Origin: Ptychodera flava
Lineage: Eukaryota; Hemichordata; Enteropneusta; Ptychoderidae
Direction of reading: 5' to 3'
Length of the DNA: 64,000 nucleotides
Assembly: GCF_041260155.1 (NCBI RefSeq)
Contig: NC_091944.1
Location: forward strand, 17,395,772 to 17,459,771
The translations under genes and the position numbers were made by a program. Shown one piece after another: positions 24,376 through 35,249 of the stretch; the stretch's first letter is position 1, and each line of letters begins with the position of its first letter. The notes under the pieces are model-generated. The model searched no databases. It had not been told where the DNA came from and was given only the letters and a program-made list of their open reading frames with translations.

Positions 24376-25491
24376 GGTCACATTGGCATTCATATGCACC
24401 TATTAATGTCAAACACATGTACAGGTCGATGCAATATTTGCCCTCGAAAAAACAGTGGGAGAGGGTAGTGACCGTCATATGGAAATATTTGTTGGCACTC
24501 CTGAAGGTTTTGAACCAATCGGTGACGTCATGAAGTGTGTGGGTGGATTCTGTGTGATGTCCAGGAAAGACAGTCCTGTAATCGGTTGGTTTAACGAAAC
24601 ATTTCTAAAGATGAAGAAGAATGGCAAATATGCCGAACTGTGCAGAGATGCTCAAATCAAACACGGTCAGTTTAATTCGATAAATGTATATCTTAAAGGC
24701 ATAATGCGCCACGATGACAGACATCTCACTTGATTTTGAAAGGGGAAAACGGTTTAGAGTTTTCTTGAACAAATTTTGAGCCAAAGTTTAATGCGTTCGG
24801 AAAAGGATGCATTTTCTGTCTGTGAATACTATTTTCTCCATGGGCTTCTAAATGAGCCCCCAGAATTGGTAGACCAAAGATTTGTTGTAGAAGTTTAAGA
24901 GTCTGAATATCTGTACCCGAGGTGCGTCTACCATAAGTTTTTCAGTTTCAAGGCACGTACAACCAACACGATTGGAACTAATCTGGGATAATTGGATAGT
25001 GAAGTAATGTCGATTTAATCTACAAATGTTATCTCATCTGCTTTTCTTTTTGTATTGCACACTTGTTTTTATGAGTAATTTGTGATGTTGCAACATTCAT
25101 TTATATGACGCCTAACACTTTTGAGAAATTTGCAAAATATTAAAATCCAACTATCCCAAATTAGTTCCAATCGTGTTTACCTTAAACTTCATGCAAATCA
25201 GTCATTACAGGACTCACACTTAAAAAAAAAAAGATTTGAAATGTACCTTTAAATTCTTCATGAGCAAAATGCATGAACAATTATTATATACATAGACGAC
25301 GTAGCCATATTTTAATCAGTATGTTGCTTTTTTGTGTCGTCTACGGTCACGATATGTTAGGCTACAAACTTTTTCATTACATTGGTTTTCACGGCGATTT
25401 GTACTCATTAGACGCGTATAGATTAATGTTACACGGTGTGATGTTGTTTTATTATGTAGGTAAGAAGGGGCGACTGGACTGCGTAAACTGA
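17873..25491 (+). CDS. Gene B: secreted solute-binding-protein family 3-like protein (9 exons, ~390 aa)
   Basis: Exons: 17873-17930, 18253-18440, 20076-20281, 20386-20435, 21121-21216, 22934-23104, 23369-23499, 24425-24665, 25460-25491 (TGA). Splice sites are GT-AG and the frame is whole (391 codons). Signal peptide [19 protein letters not shown], then LCSQESLLD and an extension with several cysteines through exon 3 ([10 protein letters not shown]). The family 3 fold runs from [16 protein letters not shown] through [41 protein letters not shown] to [13 protein letters not shown] and [10 protein letters not shown], and the protein ends KKGRLDCVN. Exons 3-9 are close to gene A, while the promoter and exons 1-2 are close to C and D, so the gene looks recombinant. 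The start has a good context (CATCATGG). The product is inferred to be secreted; ligand unknown. Confidence 0.85.
19225..19500 (+). repeat. TTTTTGTAAAA minisatellite, intron 2 of gene B
   Basis: About a dozen imperfect units of roughly 20 bp with core CTTTTTGTAAAAAC. It is followed by TGTGAACACGTTAGCTAAAAATGG (split here as TGTGAACACG and TTAGCTAAAAATGG) at 19550, which resembles the terminus of the 7270-8330 repeat. Confidence 0.8.
19961..20064 (+). repeat. (CT)n then CAATAT/CAAT units before exon 3 of gene B
   Basis: CT dinucleotides to about 20026 followed by CAATAT and CAAT units, ending close to the acceptor ACAG at 20072-20075. The arrangement matches gene A. Confidence 0.95.
20703..20762 (+). 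repeat. (ATGT)n microsatellite, intron 4 of gene B
   Basis: Pure ATGT units at the position equivalent to the array in gene A. Confidence 0.95.
21300..21655 (+). mobile_element. Palindrome-rich MITE (~340 bp), copy 1, intron 5 of gene B
   Basis: Contains two nested inverted repeats: ACCGTGGTATAT with GATATACCACGG around 21390-21413, and a long arm pair beginning CACACCCAGCGACGGTATAC and its complement (about 21513-21632). Matching sequence is absent from gene A. Inverted and diverged copies are at 30657-30990 and 40850-41185. No coding capacity. Confidence 0.65.
23144..23314 (+). repeat. (AT)n and (AG)n microsatellites, intron 6 of gene B
   Basis: AT dinucleotides at 23144-23237 and 23254-23281, then AG to about 23314. 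Orthologous in position to the arrays in gene A. Confidence 0.95.
24195..24375 (+). repeat. (ACAG)n / (GATA)n microsatellite, intron 7 of gene B
   Basis: ACAG units then a pure GATA array, at the position equivalent to the array in gene A. Confidence 0.95.
24690..25200 (+). mobile_element. TTAAGGTAGTAT-family MITE with a nested MITE, intron 8 of gene B
   Basis: Sequence matching the 13541-14163 element of gene A, shortened in its left half and split near its right end by the 213-bp AACACGATTGG element at 24965-25177. Gene A shows the uninterrupted right end. Confidence 0.55.
24965..25177 (+). mobile_element. MITE, AACACGATTGG family, copy 3 (intron 8 of gene B)
   Basis: About 213 bp with inverted ends AACACGATTGGAACTAAT and the complement. 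Gene A lacks it at the matching point, so it entered after A and B split. Interior matches the 6395-6591 copy in the opposite orientation. Confidence 0.75.
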
Positions 25492-25821
25492 CCCAGCATT
25501 AAATCAAAGATGTGTGACGTCATCGATCGAAGAACAAAACATCATCAATCAACAAGCGCTTTGTTGGAACCTCTCCAACCCCAGACGACGACTTTGTCAA
25601 AACTAAATGACATGGCACAAGAAGCATTTTGGTGATACTTATTGATGAAAAATTTTGAAAATAAAACTCAGACCATTAAAAATAAATGTAACAGTTGCTC
25701 CTTATATACATACATTGTTGTTGTTGACATAATAATCTTCTTTCTTCATCTCGACCTTGGTGGCTGTGGACTTCGTCCGGTTGAATCATTCCGGGCGTCA
25801 TACAGTGTTTTGAATTGTCTA

Positions 25822-25827
25822 AATAAA
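25822..25827 (+). terminator. Polyadenylation signal AATAAA, gene B
   Basis: Canonical hexamer about 330 bp after the stop, in sequence matching the gene A signal. Confidence 0.6.
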
Positions 25828-25829
25828 TA

Positions 25830-27419
25830 TCGCTCAGTATCACATGTCTTATTGTAAATATTCAATAAATCGATTTTGAGTGCAGTTCTTACCAAACTGC
25901 ATTTGCTCAGCTAAGCAAAATTAAGGCCTTCATATATTTTGCCGAAGGGAAATTCAGAACGTAAGTCTTTGAATGGGTATCTTCAATGTCGGGAGAGATG
26001 GCAAGAGTCCAACATTCAGCTGGGACCTTTGCCAGAATAACTTTCAAATGACCACACAGATATGGTTTGAATTCATGTGCCATGCAACATTGCATCGTAT
26101 CAGGCTATGGGTAATGTAAAAGCCATCAAATCTTCGCAGAACTGAATCGACATTGGGAAACAACTGCAGGTGGTATAAAAGCCCCAAAGAGACATTTTTG
26201 AAATCCAAAGGGGAAAAAAGATTATCCTGAGCAAAAGATATTACTTCTTGTGCATACACGATATAGTTTCTTCTGCTCCTCTGAAGAAACTATCTTTTGC
26301 CGACAAGATAGTATCTTGTGTGCGTGAATTTTTTTATGCTTTCAAAAGGTATATATCTCCACGGCAGATATGCAGTACAGAATAAGTATAGTGGTACAGT
26401 TTGCAGAGAGTGTGAACACGCATGTATGTACACCCTGGTTTGAGTTCTTAAGATGAATCGTCAAATTGCACATTTTGGGGGTACAAAGGGAAAGGGAAAT
26501 AACGGTACAATGAAGTGAAGAACTGACTGTATAAAACAGCGGAAGAATACTGCATCAGTTAATACCTTGCTCAAGGACATTGAACGGCGGTTGACCACAG
26601 GGTCACAATCTTGGCAAATGTACACGTGAAGTCATCATGTACGTGTACTTTTGCACATCTACAACAGAGAGACGTACGCATGGAATTTACTCACAGTACA
26701 AAAATGAGAAGGCCCTCTACGTTATCTGGCTGTGCATGCGCGCGCGCAGTGGTAGGTGACCGTTAAGGTTCCTTGCAATGCGATTCGCAAAAGAGCAATG
26801 AAAATTGCTTTTTTGTTGATTTGTTGATAAATTAGTTCAGAAAAACAGAAAATGTGCTTCCAGTAGGCAGTTTTTCACTTGACAAGGAGTTCGGAAAAAG
26901 CAGGAAATCATATGTAAAAGAAATTCCGCATTCTGCAGTTGTAAAGAAGTCTACAAAAAACAACAGAAACAGAAAAACAGAAAATGTGCTTCTAGTAGGC
27001 AGATTTTCACTTGACAAGGCGTTCGGAAAATGTAAAAGAAATTCCGCATTCTGCAGTTGTAAAGAAGTCTACAAAATGGGCTATCTAAGATAATTTGTCT
27101 CTCCAAATTGTGAAATTCGGAGATTTTAGCGAAATGGTAAAGTCTTTGTTGTTCTCGCTGCAAGGTCAAGTCTATTTCTGAAGTTTTGTACTCTCTACAT
27201 CGGAAAGTTAAGGTAAGATCTAGGGCATGGGACCGAGTCATGTACTTGTTTGATTTCCAAGTTCAAGATTGAAGCCGGAACTAGGCAATCACTGTTTTAT
27301 TGTTTCCGATATACGGAAGAACATCTATTAGGTATTTATCTTTAACCAAAAGGCGCTGGCTAGATCTTCACCTAGCAAATTTGTAACCCCAGCGATAGCT
27401 TATTTATGTCATTAACATA
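25830..27419. other. Spacer between genes B and C
   Basis: No gene seen. It matches the spacer before gene B over most of its length but lacks the 1.6-kb TIR element. A local tandem duplication of about 130 bp lies at 26840-27075 (two copies containing CAGAAAATGTGCTTC and ATTCCGCATTCTGCAGTTG). Confidence 0.6.
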
Positions 27420-27558
27420 TCATTATGGCCTACGTACATGTACGGCCTGCCAAACAGAAGACGTAGGTCACTTAGCTGATAAACATGATATTGTTGAAAG
27501 CGAGGCCGACGACACAACCTACTCTTTGGTCAGTTACTAGTATCACGCGGACGGCATC
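27420..27558 (+). promoter_or_regulatory. Conserved promoter/5' UTR block of gene C
   Basis: Matches the blocks before genes B and D, including CTTTGGTCAGTTACTAG, and runs directly into the start codon. Confidence 0.5.
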
Positions 27559-30500
27559 ATGGAGACTGTGAACAGGGCTCTCTTCATCGTGACAGGTGTA
27601 TGCTTATTAACCCAAGTTGAGTAGTCTTACTACAAAATATATCGAACTCCGTCAACGCATTCTGAAATTTTAACCATTTCTTTGCAAAAGGCGATTAAAT
27701 CTACAATCATCTGTGGCCCTTGCTGAAGAAAAGGAGGCTTTGTTGCTCGGAGTGAACTTAAAACTTGAAGGCCATCATTGTGTTACAAGAGTAAAGGTCG
27801 ACCAAATGACAGATACAGTAGCCACCTGACTGAACTACTATAAATTTTCCCGCCTATTTGAATATGTCATTCTATTGCTCCAGATAATATCGTCCATGAT
27901 GATAATCTAATATTTTCATATTTCAGCAGCGTTGTGCTCAGAGGAGTCTTTACTTGACCACGACGCATGCAAGACACCATTGGATAGGCCAATTGAACAA
28001 CTCCTGTGTTATTTGGACAACAGGGACGTACACGTACCTTTGTCCAGAGTCCTGACTTCTACGACCGTCCCGATGTCGATACAGCGTGTCAGGATAAGGA
28101 ACTATCTTACAAATGTAAGTGCTGGTAGCAATTTCGAGAGGAGGACAGCAGACGTGTATCAACATATTTTAGTTTTGCAAACAATCTGTTCCCTCCAAAT
28201 TGTTATCTTCTCCATCCGCCCTCTCTCCAGCTGCATGGCTACATGGTTTTGCCCCCCGTCTAACTCCTTGCTTCTGCCACATTACCATTGTTAGATATAT
28301 ATTTCTTACTTTTATGCGTTGTTTGTATTGCATTTTCTTGTAACATGAGACGATTAAACAATCACGGACGTCAAACCTTCCTTTCTGTCAGTAGGTTACA
28401 AAATGCAAACAGACAACAGGTATATTCGTATAAACGAGCTGGACTTTTTAATAAGCTCCGCCAATACAAAGAACAAAATTTCCCCCTGGCCTCTGATAGT
28501 GTCACCCCGCAGAAAATTACTTCTCTCACACCTTTTTTGTGAATGAGTATGTTGTTGTTATTTAAACATCTTATCGGCTTATTTAATTTCACACAAGTTT
28601 ATCATAGACTTATTTTGCCTTAAAGAGGTATCAGTATGACTTAGGTAACAGGCTGCAGCTGACCTTGGCAAATATGAGATTCATGAATCGCCGACGCGAA
28701 TATCTTGCTGGGACTTTGCTCTTCTTGCACATCCTGGAAGATGAGATGACGCAGGCCATTTCAGAAATGGAAAATGATGAGAAAATCTATACGTTCCAAC
28801 GCCAGCTAGGATGTAACTGTCCATTATATTACGTGTAAGTTACTAGACGTAATACCCAACAGGTTACGTATGAAATACGGCCTTGTATAGATAAGGACTC
28901 TTTTCATGTGCATGTTACGGAGCGTTCAGTTATGGCCGGGGTGGGCCGGCAAATTCTTCCTGAGCATAAGTCAAAATAAGTGAACCCCCTACTCATTGCA
29001 CAAAAAAATTGATGGCCCCATTCTAAGATGACAAAACTTTCATGTCCCCCCACCCCACACCCCCGATTTCCTTGAATAAAGTTCCGCACAGAAACAGCTT
29101 AGGGCGGGGGGGGGGGCAATAAAATACAAAAATAGATTCTCATTGGGTTTTTTTTCAAATGACCCCTTAACAAACTCACATGCGTTAAAATCTCCCTTTC
29201 TGACTTGCTATAATTTGGAAATCCCCCTAAAAGGGATTGGACAATTGGGAGAGTCACCATTTCTGGTTATTTAAACTATTAGAAGGCAAAATATGGCAGA
29301 TATAGTGCTACATCCTAAAATATCAAATCATAATACATGGGAGTCTATCGGGCAAACTGTTAACATTTTCCAATAAAAAACCTATATTTGTGCATTTACA
29401 TATATTTGATGATTCATGTAAATGTACTTTGATTGCAGTGGCAAGCAAAAAGTGCGTGTGTGTACAAAAAAAATATATTTGGATTTAATTGATAATTTTT
29501 TTTTATTTAATTGATAATTTTGATTCACTATACATGTTAGTCTGTGAGAAATCTATGTAATACTGATTCAATACAATACTAGCAATATTAATGCATTTAT
29601 AGATGTTAGATGATTGACATAAATGTACTCGATTGGAATATGGTGGTTACAACTTGTATGTGTACAACAATTTGATTTTGGAAGTTCACCGAAAATGTTG
29701 ATTCACCATACATGTTAGTCTATGAGAGAACTATAAACAATTGTTTTTTAAATATAAAACTAACAAAATATGTGCATTTATGGACGTAAAATAATTGATG
29801 TGAATGTACGTGATTAGACTAGGGTGGTTACAAGTGGATGGGTGTGCGAGAAATTTGATTTTGGAATTTCGCCGAAATGTTGATTCACTATACATGGTTT
29901 TCTATGAGGAAACCATGAACAATTTTTTCCAATACAAAACTAGCTAAATATGTTTATTTATTGACGTTTGGTAATTCTTTTTAAAGTTCTTGGCTACAAG
30001 TTGATGTATGTTCAAAAAAATTTGATTTTGGAATTTCACTGAAATGTATATTCACTATATCGATACATTGTAGTTTATGAGAAAACTAAAGTTCAGATGT
30101 GGACAACAATTATGATGTTGAAATTTCACCTGTAGTCTACAGGTAAATATTAAATATTTTCCATAACACAACTTGTTATATCTATAATATGTATGACATA
30201 AGAGCTGTTCATTGCCCTCAGTGAGATCGATTCACTAGAAGACAAGCCTTACGGTTGCCAAGGCAAGACGTTCATGTGACAGATGATTATACTTTTGTTC
30301 AGATTTCCAGTTAAATGACTTCAGAGAATGAAATCATGCAGCGAATCATTTTTATTTCCCACAATATTTTTGAACACCGAAACTGCTTTTTGATGGAACA
30401 GATACTTATGAAAATTAAGTGAACCCCTGTGTGATATTTGAAAAACACATGACCCCCTTTGCAGTTTTTTAAATTTAAGGTGACCCCCCCTGGATTTTGC

Positions 30501-31505
30501 CGGCCCGACCCCGGCCGTAATAACTGATCGCTCCCTTATCCGGATTAGACATCGACATGTTTTACACGTCACGTAAGTAACCGCCCAGGTGCACCCTTGA
30601 ATGTAACTTGTGTTTACATGTACTTACTTTACGTCAAAACTCGAATATTCATCAGGTAAGCAATAAAGCACACCCGGCGATGGTATACCACGAGATTTTG
30701 ACCAGTTCACGACATATAATATGCACGAGCGATAGCGAGTGCATATGTGAAGTGAAATGGTCAAAATTGAGTGGTATACCGTCGCTTGGTGTGATTTATT
30801 GCTATTATATCATAATAGTATATTGAAATTCTGGCATGGAACGTCATAAAAAGGACTTTTCCTCAAGCCGAGAGCTAGTGCGCATGCCAGCCGTGGTATA
30901 TCGCCAATATACCACGGTTCTTTTCGCGTCTCGACCAATCAGATCGCTGTATTTGCACCATCAATATACTGGTATGATATAATAGCAATTATATTGTAGC
31001 TTCATCAATACCGATGAAAAGATATCTGTAATATAAACAAAAAGACAAACGGTACATTATTGCTTAATTTAATTTGTCCTATAATATGATCAAATTGTAC
31101 GATATGACTGAAGAGAAGAACTAGTTCGTTCAATAAAACAAGTTATAGTAGAATCGTTTGCCTGGCTGGCTGGAGGTTTCCAACTAAGTCCTTCAACATA
31201 TACAGCGAAGATTTACAGGGAAGCATTGAATTTACACTTGACGCACGATGTTGATAACCCTGAAAGGTTTTGACCCTGTTGAAGCCAAACGCGTGAAAAA
31301 TAATTGCTGTTTGCTTATTACTATGTTTCAGAACACAATCCAGGCGTTATGCCGAAATAATTATTTCATTATCATGTGTGTCGAGTCGTGCAGACACATC
31401 TGGCCAAATTTTACAGTAAATCAGTTTCTTTCTTTTCCTTTATTGGTGCTACGAGTACATCGGAATTATTACGACATTTGCCATGTTTTATGCGTGTTTC
31501 TGCAC

Positions 31506-31566
<61 letters not shown>

Positions 31567-31819
31567 AATTTTTCGGCATACCTAACTTTCTTATGTTTCT
31601 ATACAGTGACGATGATGGAACCACTAAAGGTTTCTTCCAAGATATTCTACAGGAAAGTAAGTTTAATTCATTTGTATGTTTGACATCACGAAAATGCATT
31701 GGGTAGTTTCAATGCCACATATTTTTAAACTTAGCGTAATAAAATGATACGCCGACCTCATAAGGAGACCGACGTTAAATGCACGACTGTGTGGCCCACT
31801 GTGTATCTTGCTGTACCTA

Positions 31820-31868
<49 letters not shown>

Positions 31869-34800
31869 ATGTATGTATGTATGTATGTATGTATGTATGT
31901 ATGTATGTATGTATGTATGTATGTATGTATGTATGTATGCATGCATGCATGCATGCATGCATGCATGCATGCATGCATGCATGCATGCATGCATGTATGT
32001 ATGTATGTATGTATGTATGTATGTATGTATGTATGTATGTATGTATGTATGTATGTATGTGAGTTTGTAGGTAGGTAGGTAGGTAGGCAGGCAGGCAGGC
32101 AGGTAGGTAGGTCTACTGCCATGCACACGTGGCTGGCTGACATCACACGCGGCCATCGGCGTGCGTATTCACTATGTTTACGGATGTCGCCAGAGGAAAA
32201 GGTGTACCTGTTAGGTACAAATCTAGAAATAGTAGAATTATGTGCATGAAAGATGCCACAGCAGTGATTTAACACGTTAAGTACATCTGCCAAGAGTTAC
32301 GGGCGTAGCTATCGCCCTGTATAAGTATGAGTCAGTGAAAACTGCGTATCTTGTAGAAATATATGTAGACTCGTCAGAATTATGCTAAGAGGAGAGAAAT
32401 GTTTGATGGGTCAGTTCTGAACCGTGTGTAACAATATTTCCCATCTCGTCACGAATCTGCCCATTTCCATTCTTGGAAGTATGTAGAGAGACTGGGAAAA
32501 CTTGCAGGCTTCAAGACCATCCGTTTACTGATTGCCTGGCTCAAGGAGAGAATGGCAACCTAGCTGGCGGGAAAGGTAGGAAATTTCATTCATATGTTCG
32601 ACAAGTTGACACTTTTACATCTCATGGAATCGGGATATATGGTGCTCTCCGTTTGTGTTGCAACTCTAGACTCACTATACAACACTCACCGTCTCATCTA
32701 CGTAGGTCAGTACCCTTTGTTTCATTCAGGATTACTGTAAATGAACGTTTCCTGTGGCGCATACTACAGTTATCAATGATTTAATATTCTCAGAAATAAT
32801 GTTACTTGGGTTGGTGATATGTGAGCGTGACCGGGAGCAGGGGCATGGATAACACCCAGCCTTATAGATGTAAACGTTGTATTAAATTTATTGTCGGTTA
32901 AACTTTAAGAATAAAAAGTTTCGATCGCTAACCACTGACATGCTGACTTTGACAATGAAATAGTACGTAGGCTCACAGCTCGTCTCTTCTGACCATAATT
33001 TTTGTCGCTTCTTGAAGGTTTACTTGGAAGAACTGTTGATGCATGTTTCATGGCGACGAATAAAGAAATGGCTAATATATTTTGGACGAGCCATTCGTTC
33101 TGGAAATACAGTGGAACTTCCCAATTCATAGTTAAGGAAGGAAATCCCGAAAACTTTAACTCAAGAAACATAACAGGCAAGAAAGTAGGTATGTTGTCAT
33201 TCTTGATGACCTTCTTTTCATTCGAGAGATGTAATCCAATGTTCTCAGTGCCGAAGAGGTCATAGCTAACTTGAAATGTATGTAGGGTGATGCTAACTGC
33301 TCTTATCAGACAGAATGAAATACCCCTATCGTTTGATGTGAGAATAGTGGTCGAGTCATTGGTTCAGCACGTTTACTGAATAATGGTGGCGAAAGAAAAT
33401 GACCTATAATGTGCAAGTACTGACCACGTGACTCTCCTATCACAGGAAACGTTCTCTTATCAGTTCACTTGACGCGGTTACCCATCAAACGTCAGATTGC
33501 ATTTTAAATTATGGGCAATGTAATCTTCCAAAATGCTTTCATTTTGCAGTTTTTCTGGAAGGCTGGCAAAGCAATAATCGATGTTTGAGGGATAACAAAG
33601 TAGTTGGTGCCGACACTCTGCAGTATGAACAAATTGTCGTACCATTTGCACATCTGCCTTATTACCTTGAAAACAACGAGGTACGTAGTTATGGACACCT
33701 ATAGATAGCATCTAGATGAGAACGGAATGTACTTTGCTATTTATCTTTAGAGAGAAAGATACACCTCTACCTCAGGTGATTTTTATTGTATGCCAACTTC
33801 ATAACCAGATGTGAACTGAAAATTCTCAAGCGTTTCATTATATTGCAGTTGTGTGTTAATGTAAGCTTTTGCCACATGTTTGCAACTTCATTGAAAGAGT
33901 TATTATCAACCTCATGAACAATATTAACAACAGATTCTAAAGGTCATTAATTGTACAAATATGTAACCAGCTCTGCTGTCATTTTATCACCACTTTATAC
34001 AGCACGTTTAATTTCATTTGGTCAAGTCCTTCAAGCTATGTATACCAAACTGTGAAAGCTCATCAGATATGCAAATTATAAAGTAGCTGACATGAAAATG
34101 CGAAGTGACTTTCAATGTTATTTTAACTTAGCACCATCAATGTATGTGGAATATTTCGCCAACTTTGATCGAGAAAATCCAGGAATATATCCCTAATTAG
34201 GAAAGTTCATGAAATATACAAATAAGGAATCGGAAGAAGTTAAAATGCTTTATGACTTTCAATAATGTTATATCAACTTACCTACGTACGTACCTACCGA
34301 CGTACCTACGTACCTACGTACCTACCTAAGTACACTAAAATAAAGTGAATCATACACACTTGAAGAAAATGTCTACTGAAATCTACCTTAACAGGTCGAT
34401 GCAGTTTTTGCCCTAACGCTACCAGTTGGAGAAGGTAGCGATCAGCGCTTTGAATTATTAACGGGCACACCAGTAGGTTTTGAGCCGCTGGATGACGTCA
34501 TGCACTGTGCAGAGGGAGTCGGTGCTGTAGCAAGAAAAGACAGCTCCCTGATAAATTGGTTCAACGAAGCACTCATGAAGCTTAAGAAGAGTGGCAAATA
34601 TGCTGCATTGTGTGAAGATGCGAAAAAGAAACATGGTACAAGATTGAACATTTTATAAATATAAATACAGTATAGAAACTGGCATTTCTAAAAATGGGTG
34701 GCAGATGTTAAGCAAGCCCTTATATTTATTGATGATCTTGGCAAAGAGAGACAGCAGTTCATTGAACCGTCAAAACGTATTTTTCCTTTCAATCTTAATT

Positions 34801-34988
34801 GAATGTGGATTTGGAGAACAAATACTTTACGTGAATAACCATAATGAACAGCATTAATACCCTCTTTAAATCCCAACAGTTTACTTTCATCGTTTTGTAG
34901 TTGCATATCCGTTCATTCTGCCCTTTTTAATTAATTTTCTTTTCTTACAGGTAAAATGGGAAGAATTGATTGTGAAGACTCATTTTAA
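27559..34988 (+). CDS. Gene C: secreted solute-binding-protein family 3-like protein (9 exons, ~393 aa); intron 1 donor altered
   Basis: Exons: 27559-27616 (family boundary; see below), 27927-28114, 28626-28834, 31607-31656, 32480-32575, 33018-33188, 33550-33680, 34395-34635, 34951-34988 (TAA). Exons 2-9 join in frame with GT-AG sites. The usual exon 1 donor reads TTGAGT instead of GTGAGT, so the family splice cannot be used. A donor at 27596 (GTGTAT, exon 1 = 27559-27595) is in the right phase and would only shorten the signal peptide by seven residues; splicing one base earlier than usual would shift the frame. The fold is as in the other copies: [71 protein letters not shown], ending [11 protein letters not shown]. 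Coding sequence is otherwise open. Whether a stable secreted protein is made is uncertain. Confidence 0.75.
28918..30535. mobile_element. TIR DNA transposon (~1.6 kb), intron 3 of gene C, TTA target duplication
   Basis: Ends are CGGAGCGTTCAGTTATGGCC at the left and its near complement at the right, flanked by TTA (28915-28917 and 30536-30538). Gene D keeps the empty site with one TTA. The interior from about 29105 to 30150 resembles the gene A element at 10091-11753, with the same ~190-bp degenerate tandem units, although the outer ends differ. No transposase frame. PIF/Harbinger-like by target duplication. Confidence 0.75.
30657..30990 (-). mobile_element. Palindrome-rich MITE, copy 2, intron 3 of gene C
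   Basis: Reverse-oriented relative of 21300-21655, with the CACACCCGGCGATGGTATAC arm, its complement near 30775-30795, and the ACCACGG hairpin near 30893-30917. Gene D lacks it at the matching position. Confidence 0.65.
31508..31565 (+). repeat. (CT)n microsatellite before exon 4 of gene C
   Basis: Pure CT dinucleotides about 40 bp before the acceptor at 31605-31606. Gene D has the same tract before its exon 4. Confidence 0.95.
31820..32113 (+). repeat. (CTGT)n (ATGT)n (ATGC)n (ATGT)n (AGGT)n compound microsatellite, intron 4 of gene C
   Basis: Five successive pure tetranucleotide arrays with a central ATGC block (about 31936-31996) flanked by ATGT on both sides. It sits at the same intron position as the ATGT arrays of A, B and D. 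Confidence 0.95.
33830..34270 (+). repeat. Degenerate ATATGCAAATTA-type repeat, intron 7 of gene C
   Basis: Shares CAGATGTGAACTGAAAAT, GCAAATTATAAAGTAGCTGA and TCCCTAATTAGGAAAGTTC blocks with the 7270-8330 repeat in gene A. Gene D has the same repeat at 42735-43091 and 44634-44755, split by a Penelope-like insertion. Confidence 0.6.
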
Positions 34989-35243
34989 AAATCTAAACTT
35001 GTTATAGATATCGTTAAAGTAACTTACCAATTGATCATCCAATAGTTCAAGAATTATCTGTTGAGTGGCTTATAGAAAAGTATCAGCTTACAAACAATAT
35101 GACCGTTTAAGTAGCTTCGTGAGGAGAAGAGAACATAAGATTTTTTCCGTTAATTTTGAATTTCCAACGGTGTATAGCTAATTCTCATTTTTATATAACA
35201 TCATTGGAAATGACACCTTGTTGGTAATCATACATTAATTTAT

Positions 35244-35249
35244 AATAAA
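35244..35249 (+). terminator. Polyadenylation signal AATAAA, gene C
   Basis: Canonical hexamer about 255 bp after the stop codon. The same sequence is present after gene D near 51491-51496. Confidence 0.5.
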
